From contig DIWT01000056.1 of the NCBI GenBank assembly GCA_002435745.1, positions 1 to 64,000 on the forward strand: a stretch of 64,000 nt of DNA, in the 5' to 3' direction. Made by a program: the position numbers and the translations under genes. Below, piece after piece: positions 50,926 through 60,006 of this stretch (positions are counted from its first letter, which is position 1; each line of letters opens with the position of its first letter). Under the pieces are notes generated by a model. The model made no database searches. It was not told the origin of the DNA and worked only from the letters and a program-made list of their open reading frames with translations. This DNA comes from a bacterium UBP15_UBA6099 (lineage in GTDB: Bacteria > UBP15 > UBA6099).

Positions 50926-51924
50926 TCAACGCTTAATGCTTCTTACGGCTTTGTACACTTCGTCGACGGATATCGACGTCAGGCAGTAATATTTCTCGAA
51001 GTCGAGCTTGCATTCGGGAGAAGAGCACGGAGAACAGTCCACGGCGCGGAATATGGCGATGTTGCCCTCGCGGCACGGGCGGTGATAAGCCGGGTTGGTG
51101 CTGCCGAAGATTCCGACGGTCGGGACGTCCTGAATCGCCGCTATGTGCATAAGCCCGCTGTCGTTGCTGACAAAGGCGGAACATTTCGAAATGACGAACG
51201 CCGCCTCTCTGATCGAGGATTCGCCGGAATTCACGAACACGCCCTCTCCGGCGAGCGTTTTAATCCGTTCAGCGCGGTTTCTTTCTTCTGCGGAGCCGAA
51301 AACGACGACTTTCATGCCGTCCTTGTCTATGAGCCGCCTCGAAAGCTCGGCGTATTTCTCGACCGGCCACTGTTTGGATTTCCATCCCGCGCCGGGGTTG
51401 ACGCCCGCGATTTTATCCGACTCAGACAGCCCGTTGCGGGCGAGGAAGTTGCCGGCGCGCTCGCGGTCCTCGTCGGTAAACCAGAACTCGTAATGCCGTC
51501 TTTTCGGATCGATGCCCGCAGTGGCGAGAACTTTAAAAACGCCTTCCACGCCGTCTACCGGGCGGTCCAGATTGACGATTTTCGTGGTGTGGCTCGCGCC
51601 GGACAGCTTGGCGATGATGTCGTATCTTTTCGTGTTCTGAAGGTTGAGAACCATGTCGAAACCGCGCGCGCGGATGCCCATAGCGAACTTCAGGAATTCC
51701 GGCAGTCCTTCTAGGTTGCGCCGTTTTTTGTAAGGTATTATTTCGCTGATATAGGGGCAAGGCTCGACAAGTTCAGCGTATTGCTCGGAGACCATGAAGG
51801 AAATCCGGGCGTCCGGAAACATCTTGGCGACCGAGACGACGGCCGGGAACGCGCGGACGATGTCGCCTATGGCGCTTATCTTTATTATCAGTATCTTTTT
51901 TATTTCGCTTTTGTCTATCGCCAT
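50926..51924 (-). CDS. GT9 (heptosyltransferase-type) glycosyltransferase
   Basis: 332 residues. ILIIKISAIGDIVRAFPAVV is the start motif of GT9, VNPGAGWKSKQWPVEKYAEL the conserved ADP-heptose-binding block, and ALVSNDSGLMHIAA (as SAFVSNDSGLMHIAA) the signature of the nucleotide site. GIFGSTNPAYHRP follows. These enzymes add heptose to the lipid A core in diderm bacteria; the exact acceptor cannot be seen. Starts right after the GT2 gene upstream, with 7 bases between. Confidence 0.92.
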   Translation of the reverse strand: MAIDKSEIKKILIIKISAIGDIVRAFPAVVSVAKMFPDARISFMVSEQYAELVEPCPYISEIIPYKKRRNLEGLPEFLKFAMGIRARGFDMVLNLQNTKRYDIIAKLSGASHTTKIVNLDRPVDGVEGVFKVLATAGIDPKRRHYEFWFTDEDRERAGNFLARNGLSESDKIAGVNPGAGWKSKQWPVEKYAELSRRLIDKDGMKVVVFGSAEERNRAERIKTLAGEGVFVNSGESSIREAAFVISKCSAFVSNDSGLMHIAAIQDVPTVGIFGSTNPAYHRPCREGNIAIFRAVDCSPCSSPECKLDFEKYYCLTSISVDEVYKAVRSIKR

Positions 51925-51931
51925 ACTCGTG

Positions 51932-52879
51932 TCAGTTGCGTTTTGACTTATTCTTGGCCTTGAATATCTCTGAAGCCAACTCGCGGTAAGCGCGCCTCCG
52001 GGAAACCGTCTTGTAGTCTCTCCTTCCCATGCGGACGCGCGCCTCGTTGAGAACCCATTTGTACAATATTTCCGAGTAAATCAGCAGGGACCACACGGCC
52101 ACAAGAGGAGCGGCGTAGTGCTTGCGGTAGAGATAGAGCGCGCTTCTGCGGGAGCTGGTTATAGTGATGTAAGGCTCTTGATCGGTGCTCGCGCAGCCGT
52201 GATGGATAACGTTGTGGCAGGTGAGAGCATAGTTTTCCCAGCCCGCGCGGCTGGCCCGGATGCACCAGTCGATGTCGTCGGCGTATAGGAAAGAGTTTTC
52301 GTCGAGCAGGCCGATGCGGTTGACGGTCTCGCGGCGAATCATCAGGCAAGCGCCCTTGACGATGTCAACCCTGAGAGTCCCTTCGCCGGATATCTCCGGG
52401 CCTGCGTCGCGGTGGCCGAGCAGCGCGCGCGCGAGCTTGGGATAGAACGGCTTCTTCTCAATGTATCTTGAGAACGGGAGCGGAAAACTGAACCAAGATT
52501 CCTGCGGGGTCATATCGCTGTTAAGCAACTGGCACCCCGCGATTCCGACTTTCGGGTGAGCGTCCATGAAATCTAGCATAGCCTCAAGCGCGCCCGGCAG
52601 CAGCTCGGTGTCCGGATTGAGCAACAGTATGTGGCGCGACTCCGTCTTGCGGATGCCTTGGTTGTTGGCAGCCGAGAAGCCGACGTTTTCGCTGTTCTTC
52701 ACTATCAGGGCGTCGGGATATTTGGCGATGACCATCTCGGCGGAGCCGTCGTCGGACGCGTTGTCCACCACCACTACCCTGTATGAGAAAGGGTATTCGG
52801 CGGAAAAGACGGAAGCCAAGCACTTGTCGAGAAGCTCGCGCGTCTTATAACTGACAATTATTATGGCAAGGTCATACAT
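51932..52879 (-). CDS. GT2 family glycosyltransferase
   Basis: 315 residues. AIIIVSYKTRELLDKCLASV, VVVVDNASDDGSAEMV and HILLLNPDTELLPGAL are the standard GT2 blocks, the last with the DTE that replaces DxD in rhamnosyltransferase-like members. LYADDIDWCIRASRAGW carries the catalytic acid. The C-terminal part is helical and basic, suggesting membrane association. One base separates it from the GT9 gene upstream. Confidence 0.92.
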   Translation of the reverse strand: MYDLAIIIVSYKTRELLDKCLASVFSAEYPFSYRVVVVDNASDDGSAEMVIAKYPDALIVKNSENVGFSAANNQGIRKTESRHILLLNPDTELLPGALEAMLDFMDAHPKVGIAGCQLLNSDMTPQESWFSFPLPFSRYIEKKPFYPKLARALLGHRDAGPEISGEGTLRVDIVKGACLMIRRETVNRIGLLDENSFLYADDIDWCIRASRAGWENYALTCHNVIHHGCASTDQEPYITITSSRRSALYLYRKHYAAPLVAVWSLLIYSEILYKWVLNEARVRMGRRDYKTVSRRRAYRELASEIFKAKNKSKRN

Positions 52880-52880
52880 C

Positions 52881-53876
52881 TTATCTGTTTAGAACGTCCT
52901 TTGCCGCATCCGCGACGCTTTCCGGAGGAATGTCGCCTATGCAAGAATCGCGCCCGCATTCAGGCGTTTTGCAGGGATTGCACTTTTCGCGATGCCACAC
53001 GATGCGGTGCAGCGGGCCGCGCGGGCCGTATCGCTCCGCGTTAGTCGGGCCGAACACGGCCACGGTGGGAACGCCCACTGCGGCGCCGATGTGCATCGGG
53101 CCGCTGTCGTTCGCGATAAGGGCGTCGCAGCGGCGCAGAAACGCGGCGAGTTCGAGGATGTCGAGTTGTCCTGCGACGCTTGCGGCGCGCGGCCCGACCG
53201 CCCGGACCAGCGGATCGCAGAACATGGAATCCGCCTCGGAGCCGATTGCGACGAATCTGTAGTCTCCTCCGTTATTTAATATCTCAAGCGCGGCGGCGTA
53301 TTTTTCCACCGGATACAATTTGTAGGCGCTGCCCGCGCCGGGGCTGACCGCGATCAGTCCGGGACCGGATAGGTTCCGCTTGCTCATGAACGCCGCCACT
53401 TTCGCGTCCACGTCGCCGGGGATGGTGATTTTCATGTCTCGCCCGGTCACTGTCATTCCCGCCGATTCGAGCACGTCGAGATGCCTGTCTATAGCGTGCC
53501 GGGACAAGTTGTTCTGATTTTTGAGATGCGCCTTGTGGGAAGTTATTCTGCGTCGAGCGCGGACGAGGTAGGGAATCATCGAGTTTCGAAGATCAACGAC
53601 TATGTCGTATTTGTGGGCGCGCAGTTCGAGGGCGAGGCGGGCGGCCCCTTTCGCGCCCTTATGCTTTCCCTTGTTTTCGAAGATGACCAGTCTGTCAACC
53701 CACTCATGCCTGCTGAGAATCGGGGCCGCCGTCGGGCCTGCCGCCACCGTAAGTTTCGCCGCCGGATATGTCTCTTTCAGCACGCGCATCACAGGCGTGG
53801 TCAACACGACGTCGCCGATGCACGACAGAGTTATCAGGAGGATGGAAGAAACGCTGTGGTCGTGGGATATGCTCAT
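52881..53876 (-). CDS. GT9 (heptosyltransferase-type) glycosyltransferase
   Basis: 331 residues. ILLITLSCIGDVVLTTPVMR is the N-terminal motif, VSPGAGSAYKLYPVEKYAAAL the substrate-binding block and ALIANDSGPMHIGAAVGVPTVAVFG the signature. CNPCKTPECGRDSCIGDI adds a Cys cluster common in GT9 enzymes. The second heptosyltransferase of the operon. Overlaps the GT4 gene upstream by 4 bases. Confidence 0.92.
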   Translation of the reverse strand: MSISHDHSVSSILLITLSCIGDVVLTTPVMRVLKETYPAAKLTVAAGPTAAPILSRHEWVDRLVIFENKGKHKGAKGAARLALELRAHKYDIVVDLRNSMIPYLVRARRRITSHKAHLKNQNNLSRHAIDRHLDVLESAGMTVTGRDMKITIPGDVDAKVAAFMSKRNLSGPGLIAVSPGAGSAYKLYPVEKYAAALEILNNGGDYRFVAIGSEADSMFCDPLVRAVGPRAASVAGQLDILELAAFLRRCDALIANDSGPMHIGAAVGVPTVAVFGPTNAERYGPRGPLHRIVWHREKCNPCKTPECGRDSCIGDIPPESVADAAKDVLNR

Positions 53877-54964
53877 CTGGCGGCCGCCTTGCTCCGCGCG
53901 GACTTTACTGCGAGATAAACCTCATCCATCTGGGCGACGGTATTGTTGACATCGAACTCGCGGCGGACGAACTCGCGGGCGGCCACAGCGCGGGAGCGCG
54001 CGGCGGCGGGGTCGCGGAGCGCGTCCAGAAGCGCTTCCGCCAGCGCGGGAGCGTCTCCGGGAGAGGCCAGCAGCCCGGTCTCTCCGTGCCTGACCACCTC
54101 GCGTATCCCAGCCACGTCCGTCATCACCGCCGGGACGCCCATCAGCGCCGATTCGACGAGTATCACTGGCAACCCTTCTTTTTCAAGCGAGGCCAGAACG
54201 GAGATATCGATAGTTCTCAGCACACGGGGCAGGTCGTCCCGCGCGCCCGCAAATACCGTCTTGGGCGCGACGCCCAACTCGGCGGCCTGCTGTTCGAGTT
54301 TCGGGCGAAGCTCGCCGTCTCCGACAATCAGCAGGCGCGCGGAAGGCGCCTCGCGCGACACGCGAGCGAAAGCGTCGAGCAACACGCTGTGGCCCTTCAT
54401 CGGAGCCAGCCTTGCGACGGAGCCTATCACGGCGTCTTCCGGAGCGAACCCGAATTCGGCTCTTGCGTTCTCGCCGGCGCGGGCGGAATCATCGTAGCGG
54501 GCAAGGTCGATGCCGGTATACACCCGGCGCATCATATCCGGCGGGACGCCCTGTTCGAGGAGGCTGTCGCGGACGGCGTCCGAGCATGGCAGGAGCGCGT
54601 CGCACTTCATATACCGGCGTTTCTTCGTCATCTTGAGCACGGAGGCGACGCAAGGAACGCCGGCCCATCCTGCGGCCGCCGAGCCGAGCAACGCGCTGCT
54701 TGTAAGATGCGTGTGAAGGATGTCTATTTTTTTCTCGCGGAGAATGCCCGCGAGTTTCCACGCGGCGAGATAGTCGAACTTGCTGCTTCTGACCGGGAGC
54801 GGGACGCAGCGGGGCCTGAGCGCGCTTATCCTTTTGAAATTGACGCCGCCGGGCGGGAAAACCACCCATGTCTCGTGCCCGCGCCGCTCCTGCGCGTTCA
54901 ACGTGTCCATCAGCATCTTGTGCCAACTCAGGTCTATGTTGTTGATGAAGTGAAGTATTCTCAT
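53873..54964 (-). CDS. GT4 family glycosyltransferase
   Basis: 363 residues from ATG 54964. RILHFINNIDLSWHKMLMDTL starts the Rossmann-like GT-B fold, VYTGIDLARYD and IGSVARLAPMKGHSVLLDAF mark the second domain, SLEKEGLPVILVESALMGVPAVMTDVAGI holds the EX7E motif. A retaining transferase of unknown donor. It follows the fused GT4 gene by one base. Confidence 0.93.
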   Translation of the reverse strand: MRILHFINNIDLSWHKMLMDTLNAQERRGHETWVVFPPGGVNFKRISALRPRCVPLPVRSSKFDYLAAWKLAGILREKKIDILHTHLTSSALLGSAAAGWAGVPCVASVLKMTKKRRYMKCDALLPCSDAVRDSLLEQGVPPDMMRRVYTGIDLARYDDSARAGENARAEFGFAPEDAVIGSVARLAPMKGHSVLLDAFARVSREAPSARLLIVGDGELRPKLEQQAAELGVAPKTVFAGARDDLPRVLRTIDISVLASLEKEGLPVILVESALMGVPAVMTDVAGIREVVRHGETGLLASPGDAPALAEALLDALRDPAAARSRAVAAREFVRREFDVNNTVAQMDEVYLAVKSARSKAAAR

Positions 54965-54965
54965 A

Positions 54966-57230
54966 TCACGCAAGGAGTTTCCGGTACGTCTCCTCAGTTT
55001 TGTCCACCATGCGGCTGACGGTGAAGGAATTAATGACGGTCTGTCGGGCTGCGGCGGCGATCCTTCCCGCCAGCGCCTCGTCCGCCAACAGTCTGTTGAT
55101 TCCGCCGGCGAGCTGGGCGACGTCGCCGGGTTTCACGAGCAAACCGTTGTTTTCGTGTTCTAGCGCTTCGGGTATCCCCCCCACGTCAGTTGTCACTATC
55201 GCCCTCTTCATGCACATGGCTTCGAGGATGACATACGGCAACCCTTCGCTCGCGGACGCCAGCGTGAATATGTCGAACAGGCACAACAGGTCGCGGACGT
55301 CGTTGCGGACGCCGAGGAACCTGAAGCGTTCGGAGACGCCGAGTTCGCGCGCCTGTTTTTCAAGCTCGTCGAGCTGCGGGCCGCCGCCGACTCCGAGGAA
55401 GACTGTGTCCGGGTTCTCCCTGAGAACCGCCGCGGACGCGCTCACTAGGTGGTGGTATCCTTTTCGGGGGGTGAGCGAGGCTACCATGCCGACCACTTTC
55501 GAAGACGGAGAAATCCCTAGTTCGGCGCGGTAGCGGTTCCTTATCTCCTCCTCCCGGCTTTCGTCGTAAATGTCGGGAGAGACGCCGTTGTGCACCGTCC
55601 GGATGTCGTCCGGGTTAGGGCCGAAATGTTCGAGCATGTGCCTGCGCACGTACTCGCTGACGGCCAGCATTCCGTCCGAGCCGACCATGACGCGGCTTCC
55701 GGCGTGAACGCTGTAGGTGCTGTGGCATGTGGTGACGAAGGGGATTCGGCGGCTGCCGCTTCCGCGCAGCGCCAAGCTGCATATCCACGCGGGAACGCGG
55801 GAATGAGCGTGAACCAGTTCGATCCGCCTGTCCTCGATTATCTGCCGCATCGGCCCGACCATCTTGAAGATTGGGATGGGCGATTTCACGTGCACCGGCA
55901 TTTTGACATGCTCGATTCCGGCGGCCTCCAGTTTTTCCACAAGTTTTCCGCCGAATGAAACGACGAGCGGGATGTATCCTTTTTCCTTGAGGCCGACGGC
56001 AAGATCGATAACGTGAGTCTCGACGCCGCCGACTCGCAGTTCGGGCAGAGTGAGAAGCGCTCGCGGTTTGTCCGCAGTCGGCGCTCCGGCCACAGGGCCG
56101 ACATAGCCGCGCTTCTGCCGCAGCGCTTCGCAGTATATTCCTAGCGTGTCGTCGAGCATCTTCCGCTGTGAAAATTTGCGTTCGAGATCCTCGCGAGCCT
56201 CCGCGGCGACGCCGGCAGCGAACCGTCTGTCTTCAAGCAGCCTGCGCGCGGCCTCCGCCAGAGCTTCCGGATTTTTCGGCTCGACCAACAGCGCGGCGCG
56301 ACCGTCTTCCAGCATCTCAGGTATCCCGCCCACGTTGGTTGCGGCTATCGGAACCCGCGCCGCCATAGCTTCAAGGCATCCCATAGGGAACCCCTCAAAA
56401 ACCGAGGATACCACGTAAGCGTCCATCGCGCCCAAGAGATCGTATATGTCCGTTCTCACGCCGGTAAAAACAACCCTGTCGGCCACGCCGAGTTCCGCGG
56501 CCAGTTGGGAGAGTTCTTTGTTCATGGGGCCATCGCCGACAATAAGCGCGCGCGCCTCCGGCATTCTCTCCCTCAGCCGCCTGAAAGCTTCGAGCAGAAA
56601 CCTGAAGCCTTTCGCGACTGTGAGCCTGCCGACGGAGCCTATGACAGGGGCCGATTCCGGGACGCCCAGTTCGGCGCGCACCTCGGCGCCGGGGCGGCGG
56701 TCCGCCACGCTCCGCTCCGCCGCCTCTATGTCTATCCCGTTGTACACCACCCGCATTTTGGCGGGGTCCGCGCCGAGCCTTTCCCGCATGTGTTCGCGGA
56801 TAACTTCGCTGACGCATATTATTCTATCGCCTTTTGTCATCACCGAGCTGCCGAGATGTGGCGCGTACTGCCCGTGCGCGGTGATGATAAAAGCGGAGCG
56901 GAGGCCTTTCGATGCGAAATGCGCCACCCATGCCGGGACGCGGGAATGCGCGTGGACGATGTCAACGCCCTCTTCGAGCGCTATCGCCCGCACCGCGCCT
57001 GCCATCTTCCTGACCGCCGAGGGGGATTTCCTGTGAATCGGAAGCGTTATATGCCTGACGCCGGACGCTTCGAGCCGGGGCAGCAACGCGCCGCCGTTGG
57101 ACACCACAATCGCTTCGTGTCCGGCCTTGCGCATGCCCTCGGACATCGCCAGCACGTGCGTCTCCACTCCGCCGACGTTCAACTCGGGCAGCAGATACAT
57201 TATTTTCAGGGAGCGCGCTTTATCTCGCAT
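54966..57230 (-). CDS. Fused double GT4 glycosyltransferase
   Basis: 754 residues made of two complete GT4 units of about 370 residues each. Both begin with LPEL-VGGVETHV (residues 14-26 and about 391-403), carry VHAHSRVPAW, and end with an EX7E region (EGFPMGCLEAMA, EGLPYVILEAMC). The halves are clearly related, so the gene arose by duplication and fusion. Both catalytic motifs look intact. Two successive sugars or a repeated linkage could be added by one protein. First gene of the glycosyltransferase run. Confidence 0.92.
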   Translation of the reverse strand: MRDKARSLKIMYLLPELNVGGVETHVLAMSEGMRKAGHEAIVVSNGGALLPRLEASGVRHITLPIHRKSPSAVRKMAGAVRAIALEEGVDIVHAHSRVPAWVAHFASKGLRSAFIITAHGQYAPHLGSSVMTKGDRIICVSEVIREHMRERLGADPAKMRVVYNGIDIEAAERSVADRRPGAEVRAELGVPESAPVIGSVGRLTVAKGFRFLLEAFRRLRERMPEARALIVGDGPMNKELSQLAAELGVADRVVFTGVRTDIYDLLGAMDAYVVSSVFEGFPMGCLEAMAARVPIAATNVGGIPEMLEDGRAALLVEPKNPEALAEAARRLLEDRRFAAGVAAEAREDLERKFSQRKMLDDTLGIYCEALRQKRGYVGPVAGAPTADKPRALLTLPELRVGGVETHVIDLAVGLKEKGYIPLVVSFGGKLVEKLEAAGIEHVKMPVHVKSPIPIFKMVGPMRQIIEDRRIELVHAHSRVPAWICSLALRGSGSRRIPFVTTCHSTYSVHAGSRVMVGSDGMLAVSEYVRRHMLEHFGPNPDDIRTVHNGVSPDIYDESREEEIRNRYRAELGISPSSKVVGMVASLTPRKGYHHLVSASAAVLRENPDTVFLGVGGGPQLDELEKQARELGVSERFRFLGVRNDVRDLLCLFDIFTLASASEGLPYVILEAMCMKRAIVTTDVGGIPEALEHENNGLLVKPGDVAQLAGGINRLLADEALAGRIAAAARQTVINSFTVSRMVDKTEETYRKLLA

Positions 57231-57260
57231 CGTTCAATCTCCGGGGAAGACCGGGGCGGC

Positions 57261-57830
57261 TCAGAACTTGAAAGTCCAGCCGGTCAGGCCCATAGCCCAC
57301 AGAGCGCCGAGCGTCACAATCACGGCAACCAGCGCCTCGTACTCTTTGTTTTTCATCGCCAACGAGAAGCTGAACCCGCCGCCCGCCTCCGCGCCCTTCG
57401 CAGGCTTCAGCCTCGGAAGGAACCTCGGAACCGCCGCCTTGAACGCCTCGTATTCCGCGCCGAACTTACCCGCGAGAAATTTCTCTTCTCTGTATATCGT
57501 CGCGTAATAGACCGCGAAAAAGAACGGGAAATACGCGGCGGTCACCCAGATGTTGTTGGCGGCCAAGCACAGTCCGAGGTACATCAGAAAACTCCCGAAA
57601 TACAGAGGGTTGCGCGTGCGCGCGTATGGCCCGGAGATGGACAGCTTCCTGTCTTTCATTATGCTTCCCGCCGAAACCACTCTTATGGCCTCGCCCGCCA
57701 GCGACACCGCCGCGCCGACAATCAGCCATTTGATCTCGGGCCGGGCGAATATGATTATCAGCAACCCGAAGACGTGCCCCAGCCGCACCCGCCACTTCTG
57801 CAGAAATATCGTAGTCTTTTCCAGTTTCAC
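57261..57830 (-). CDS. ICMT/PEMT-like membrane methyltransferase
   Basis: 189 residues with four or five hydrophobic segments. GPYARTRNPLYFGSFLMYLG is the signature of isoprenylcysteine carboxyl methyltransferase-like and phospholipid methyltransferase proteins, and REEKFLAGKFGAEYEAFKAAVPRF the usual C-terminal Glu/Tyr motif. SAM-dependent methylation of a lipid or prenyl carrier is likely; the substrate is unknown. It overlaps the PorV-like gene upstream by 4 bases and lies 30 bases from the glycosyltransferase run. Confidence 0.82.
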   Translation of the reverse strand: MKLEKTTIFLQKWRVRLGHVFGLLIIIFARPEIKWLIVGAAVSLAGEAIRVVSAGSIMKDRKLSISGPYARTRNPLYFGSFLMYLGLCLAANNIWVTAAYFPFFFAVYYATIYREEKFLAGKFGAEYEAFKAAVPRFLPRLKPAKGAEAGGGFSFSLAMKNKEYEALVAVIVTLGALWAMGLTGWTFKF

Positions 57831-58795
57831 ATGCTTACCGTATAGGATATGAAATGCCCGTCCTGAAACTCTTTTACGTCCTCGTTGCCGGTTACTTTCG
57901 GCAGCAGGTTTTTAACGGTCGCAAAGTCGAGCCTGACCGAACCCGCCTCCGCGCCCGCTCCGTAAGTCGGCAGACCGTTCATAGACCCCGCCCTTATGAA
58001 ATATCTTCCGTCGAACTCGCGCTCCGCGCCCGCGAACCATCTTGTCCGCAAATCGTCTTTCCAGCACAGCTCAAAGTCGGCCGCCAGAAGCGTGGACGCT
58101 TTTTCGTCGGGCCGGTAGGCGACGCCGAACGTCGCCGTCGCCTTGCGCTTTCTGCCATCGCCTTTCCCTTTTATCCTCTCGACAAGCCCGCGCAGGGACA
58201 CCCCGTACCTCATCCCGTCGTCCGCTTCGTAGTAGAATGAGAACATGCCGCCAGTCTCGAAACTCCTGTTTGAAGCGGAGGCGTCGTCGATGTCGTCGTA
58301 TCTGAACCAGTTGGAATCGGCTGAAAATGCGGCGTTGCCGCGCGAGCCGCCAAGTTCGCTGTAAGAAATTCGCCGCTCGCGCCCTCGCAATTTTTCTCTG
58401 TCCGTCAATAATCCATTCGTGTCCGCGTGGTCTATCCCCCATTCGCCGGGGATAGTGAAAGACACCCCGACCGCGCCTTCGCCCTGAACGGGGATCACCA
58501 CGCCGACGGTGTCGGAATCAAACTGATCCAAGTTGCGCTTGTCGCCGGGAAAATGCCTGAGGCTGTGGTTGCGGGAGAAAGAAAAGCGGTCTGAGCGCAG
58601 CGCCGCCGATGGGTTCCATACCAGCCCGATGGGATCGCCGCCGACCGCAGTGAAAGCTCCGCCCATGCCCGCCGGCCTCGGAGCGGTCTTGCCGAGGTAG
58701 TCTATCGCTCTGTCGGAAACCGCGCGCGCCGCTCCGGAGAAAACAATCAGAGCCGCAATTAAAACCGCCGCCGATGTCGATATGTCAAACCTCAT
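57827..58795 (-). CDS. PorV/PorQ-like (UPF0164) outer-membrane protein
   Basis: 322 residues. Signal peptide (residues about 4-25) and the conserved start PRPAGMGGAFTAVGGDPIGLVWNPSAA, the hallmark of PorV/PorQ/UPF0164 barrel proteins. The rest alternates in beta-barrel fashion and ends with FISYTVSM, a terminal aromatic-containing strand. PorV takes part in type IX secretion in Bacteroidota, but relatives occur in other diderm phyla without it. No other Por genes are in the window. Confidence 0.75.
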   Translation of the reverse strand: MRFDISTSAAVLIAALIVFSGAARAVSDRAIDYLGKTAPRPAGMGGAFTAVGGDPIGLVWNPSAALRSDRFSFSRNHSLRHFPGDKRNLDQFDSDTVGVVIPVQGEGAVGVSFTIPGEWGIDHADTNGLLTDREKLRGRERRISYSELGGSRGNAAFSADSNWFRYDDIDDASASNRSFETGGMFSFYYEADDGMRYGVSLRGLVERIKGKGDGRKRKATATFGVAYRPDEKASTLLAADFELCWKDDLRTRWFAGAEREFDGRYFIRAGSMNGLPTYGAGAEAGSVRLDFATVKNLLPKVTGNEDVKEFQDGHFISYTVSM

Positions 58796-58828
58796 CTCGC
58801 CTCGCTTCAGCCGCGCCGCGCCCGGTTG

Positions 58829-59932
58829 TCATCTCATCGCGCCCATGCTCGACCCGCCCCCGAAAAATCTGCGCTCAATCTCCTGCGCCACCCGCTTCGA
58901 TTCATCCAGCGGCCTGAATCCCTGCCTCTTGCGGTTCAGCACGTCGCCTATGGCGCGGTTGATTCCATCTATCGAGGTGTATGTTATGTACTGCTCGTCC
59001 GTCAGGTCCTGCAGCATCTTGTCGAACTTATTTCTTTTCTTCTTTCTTCCTATCTTCACGACCACGGCGTACTTGCCGCCGGTGATTATCTCGGACACCA
59101 TCGACACGCTGTCTTCCGTGACGATGACCGCCTCGCAGAGGCCGATTATTCCGGGAACCGGGTTGTCCGGACTTTCTGAAGCCAGAAGCAGATAAGCGTT
59201 GCGGGGATGCTCCTTGAGTTCGTCTCGCACAACGGCCTCGGCCGCCGGGGACGTGCGCCGCGACGTGGTGGTCAGCAGCGACAGATCGTACTCCTCGCAG
59301 GCCAGCAGAACTTCGTTCATCAATTCCCCGGCCATCTCCGCGTCGAGGCGCGCGTGCGCGCTTTCCCCCCCGATTAGCAGCCCGACCGGGCGATGAAGGT
59401 CTCCCTTTATCTTCTGATGCAGCGCGACAGATTCGGCGAATATGAACCCTTCGGATATGTGGCTTGCGGCCCCCATCGTGTATATAACGTTCTCGCCCTT
59501 GCACTTTTCCTGATCGTGCCTCGGAGCCACCACCAGATTGAAGTCCGTCGCCGACAACAGCGACGGCCTCATGCATACCACCGTCTTGGCGTTCCATATC
59601 TTCCCAAGCAGGAACGTCACAGGATGCGTGAACGAGCCGGCGGATATTATCAGGTCGGGCGCGAACTTCACCAAGCTTTCAATCGACACGTTCGTGACTT
59701 TCTGTATCCAGAAGAGAATCAGAGGAGACGAAAACTTGAAACGCCTCGCCATAAAAGACATCGCCACGAGGAAAAGATAGTAAGGCTTGCTCATCTTGAT
59801 TTCGAGCTTTTTGCCGATAATTCCTTTGAGCTTGCGCGCCACGCCCTCCGTCTGATGGACGTGACCGCGCTTGCCGTCGCTGATTATCAGCACGCGCCTT
59901 TTTTTCTTCCCTTTTCCGCTCAATTCTTCCAT
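58829..59932 (-). CDS. ELM1/GtrOC1-family putative nucleotide-sugar-associated protein
   Basis: 367 residues. VLIISDGKRGHVHQTEGVARKL is the typical ELM1 start; DLIISAGSFTHPVTFLLG, VVCMRPSLL, PVGLLIGGESAHARLD and VIVTEDSVSMVSEIITGGKYAVVVKI are the family blocks with a GT-B-like fold. Bacterial members lie in cell-surface polysaccharide clusters; the human name (mitochondrial fission) comes from the plant protein. Here it stands with glycosyltransferases and outer membrane genes, in line with a glycan role. Confidence 0.85.
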   Translation of the reverse strand: MEELSGKGKKKRRVLIISDGKRGHVHQTEGVARKLKGIIGKKLEIKMSKPYYLFLVAMSFMARRFKFSSPLILFWIQKVTNVSIESLVKFAPDLIISAGSFTHPVTFLLGKIWNAKTVVCMRPSLLSATDFNLVVAPRHDQEKCKGENVIYTMGAASHISEGFIFAESVALHQKIKGDLHRPVGLLIGGESAHARLDAEMAGELMNEVLLACEEYDLSLLTTTSRRTSPAAEAVVRDELKEHPRNAYLLLASESPDNPVPGIIGLCEAVIVTEDSVSMVSEIITGGKYAVVVKIGRKKKRNKFDKMLQDLTDEQYITYTSIDGINRAIGDVLNRKRQGFRPLDESKRVAQEIERRFFGGGSSMGAMR

Positions 59933-60006
59933 AGCAAGAAATAACTCAATTTCGTTTACATATTCTATTATTGAGAAGATGAAAAATCAAATGTCGTGGA
60001 GACTGA

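Noticed and set aside
53768..55018. 416-codon plus-strand frame across two glycosyltransferase genes
   Set aside because: Shadow of the minus-strand genes; Arg/His/Gly-rich without domain.
57827..58795. PorV-like gene as evidence of type IX secretion
   Set aside because: No other Por/Spr gene or C-terminal sorting domain is in the window; the family exists without the system.
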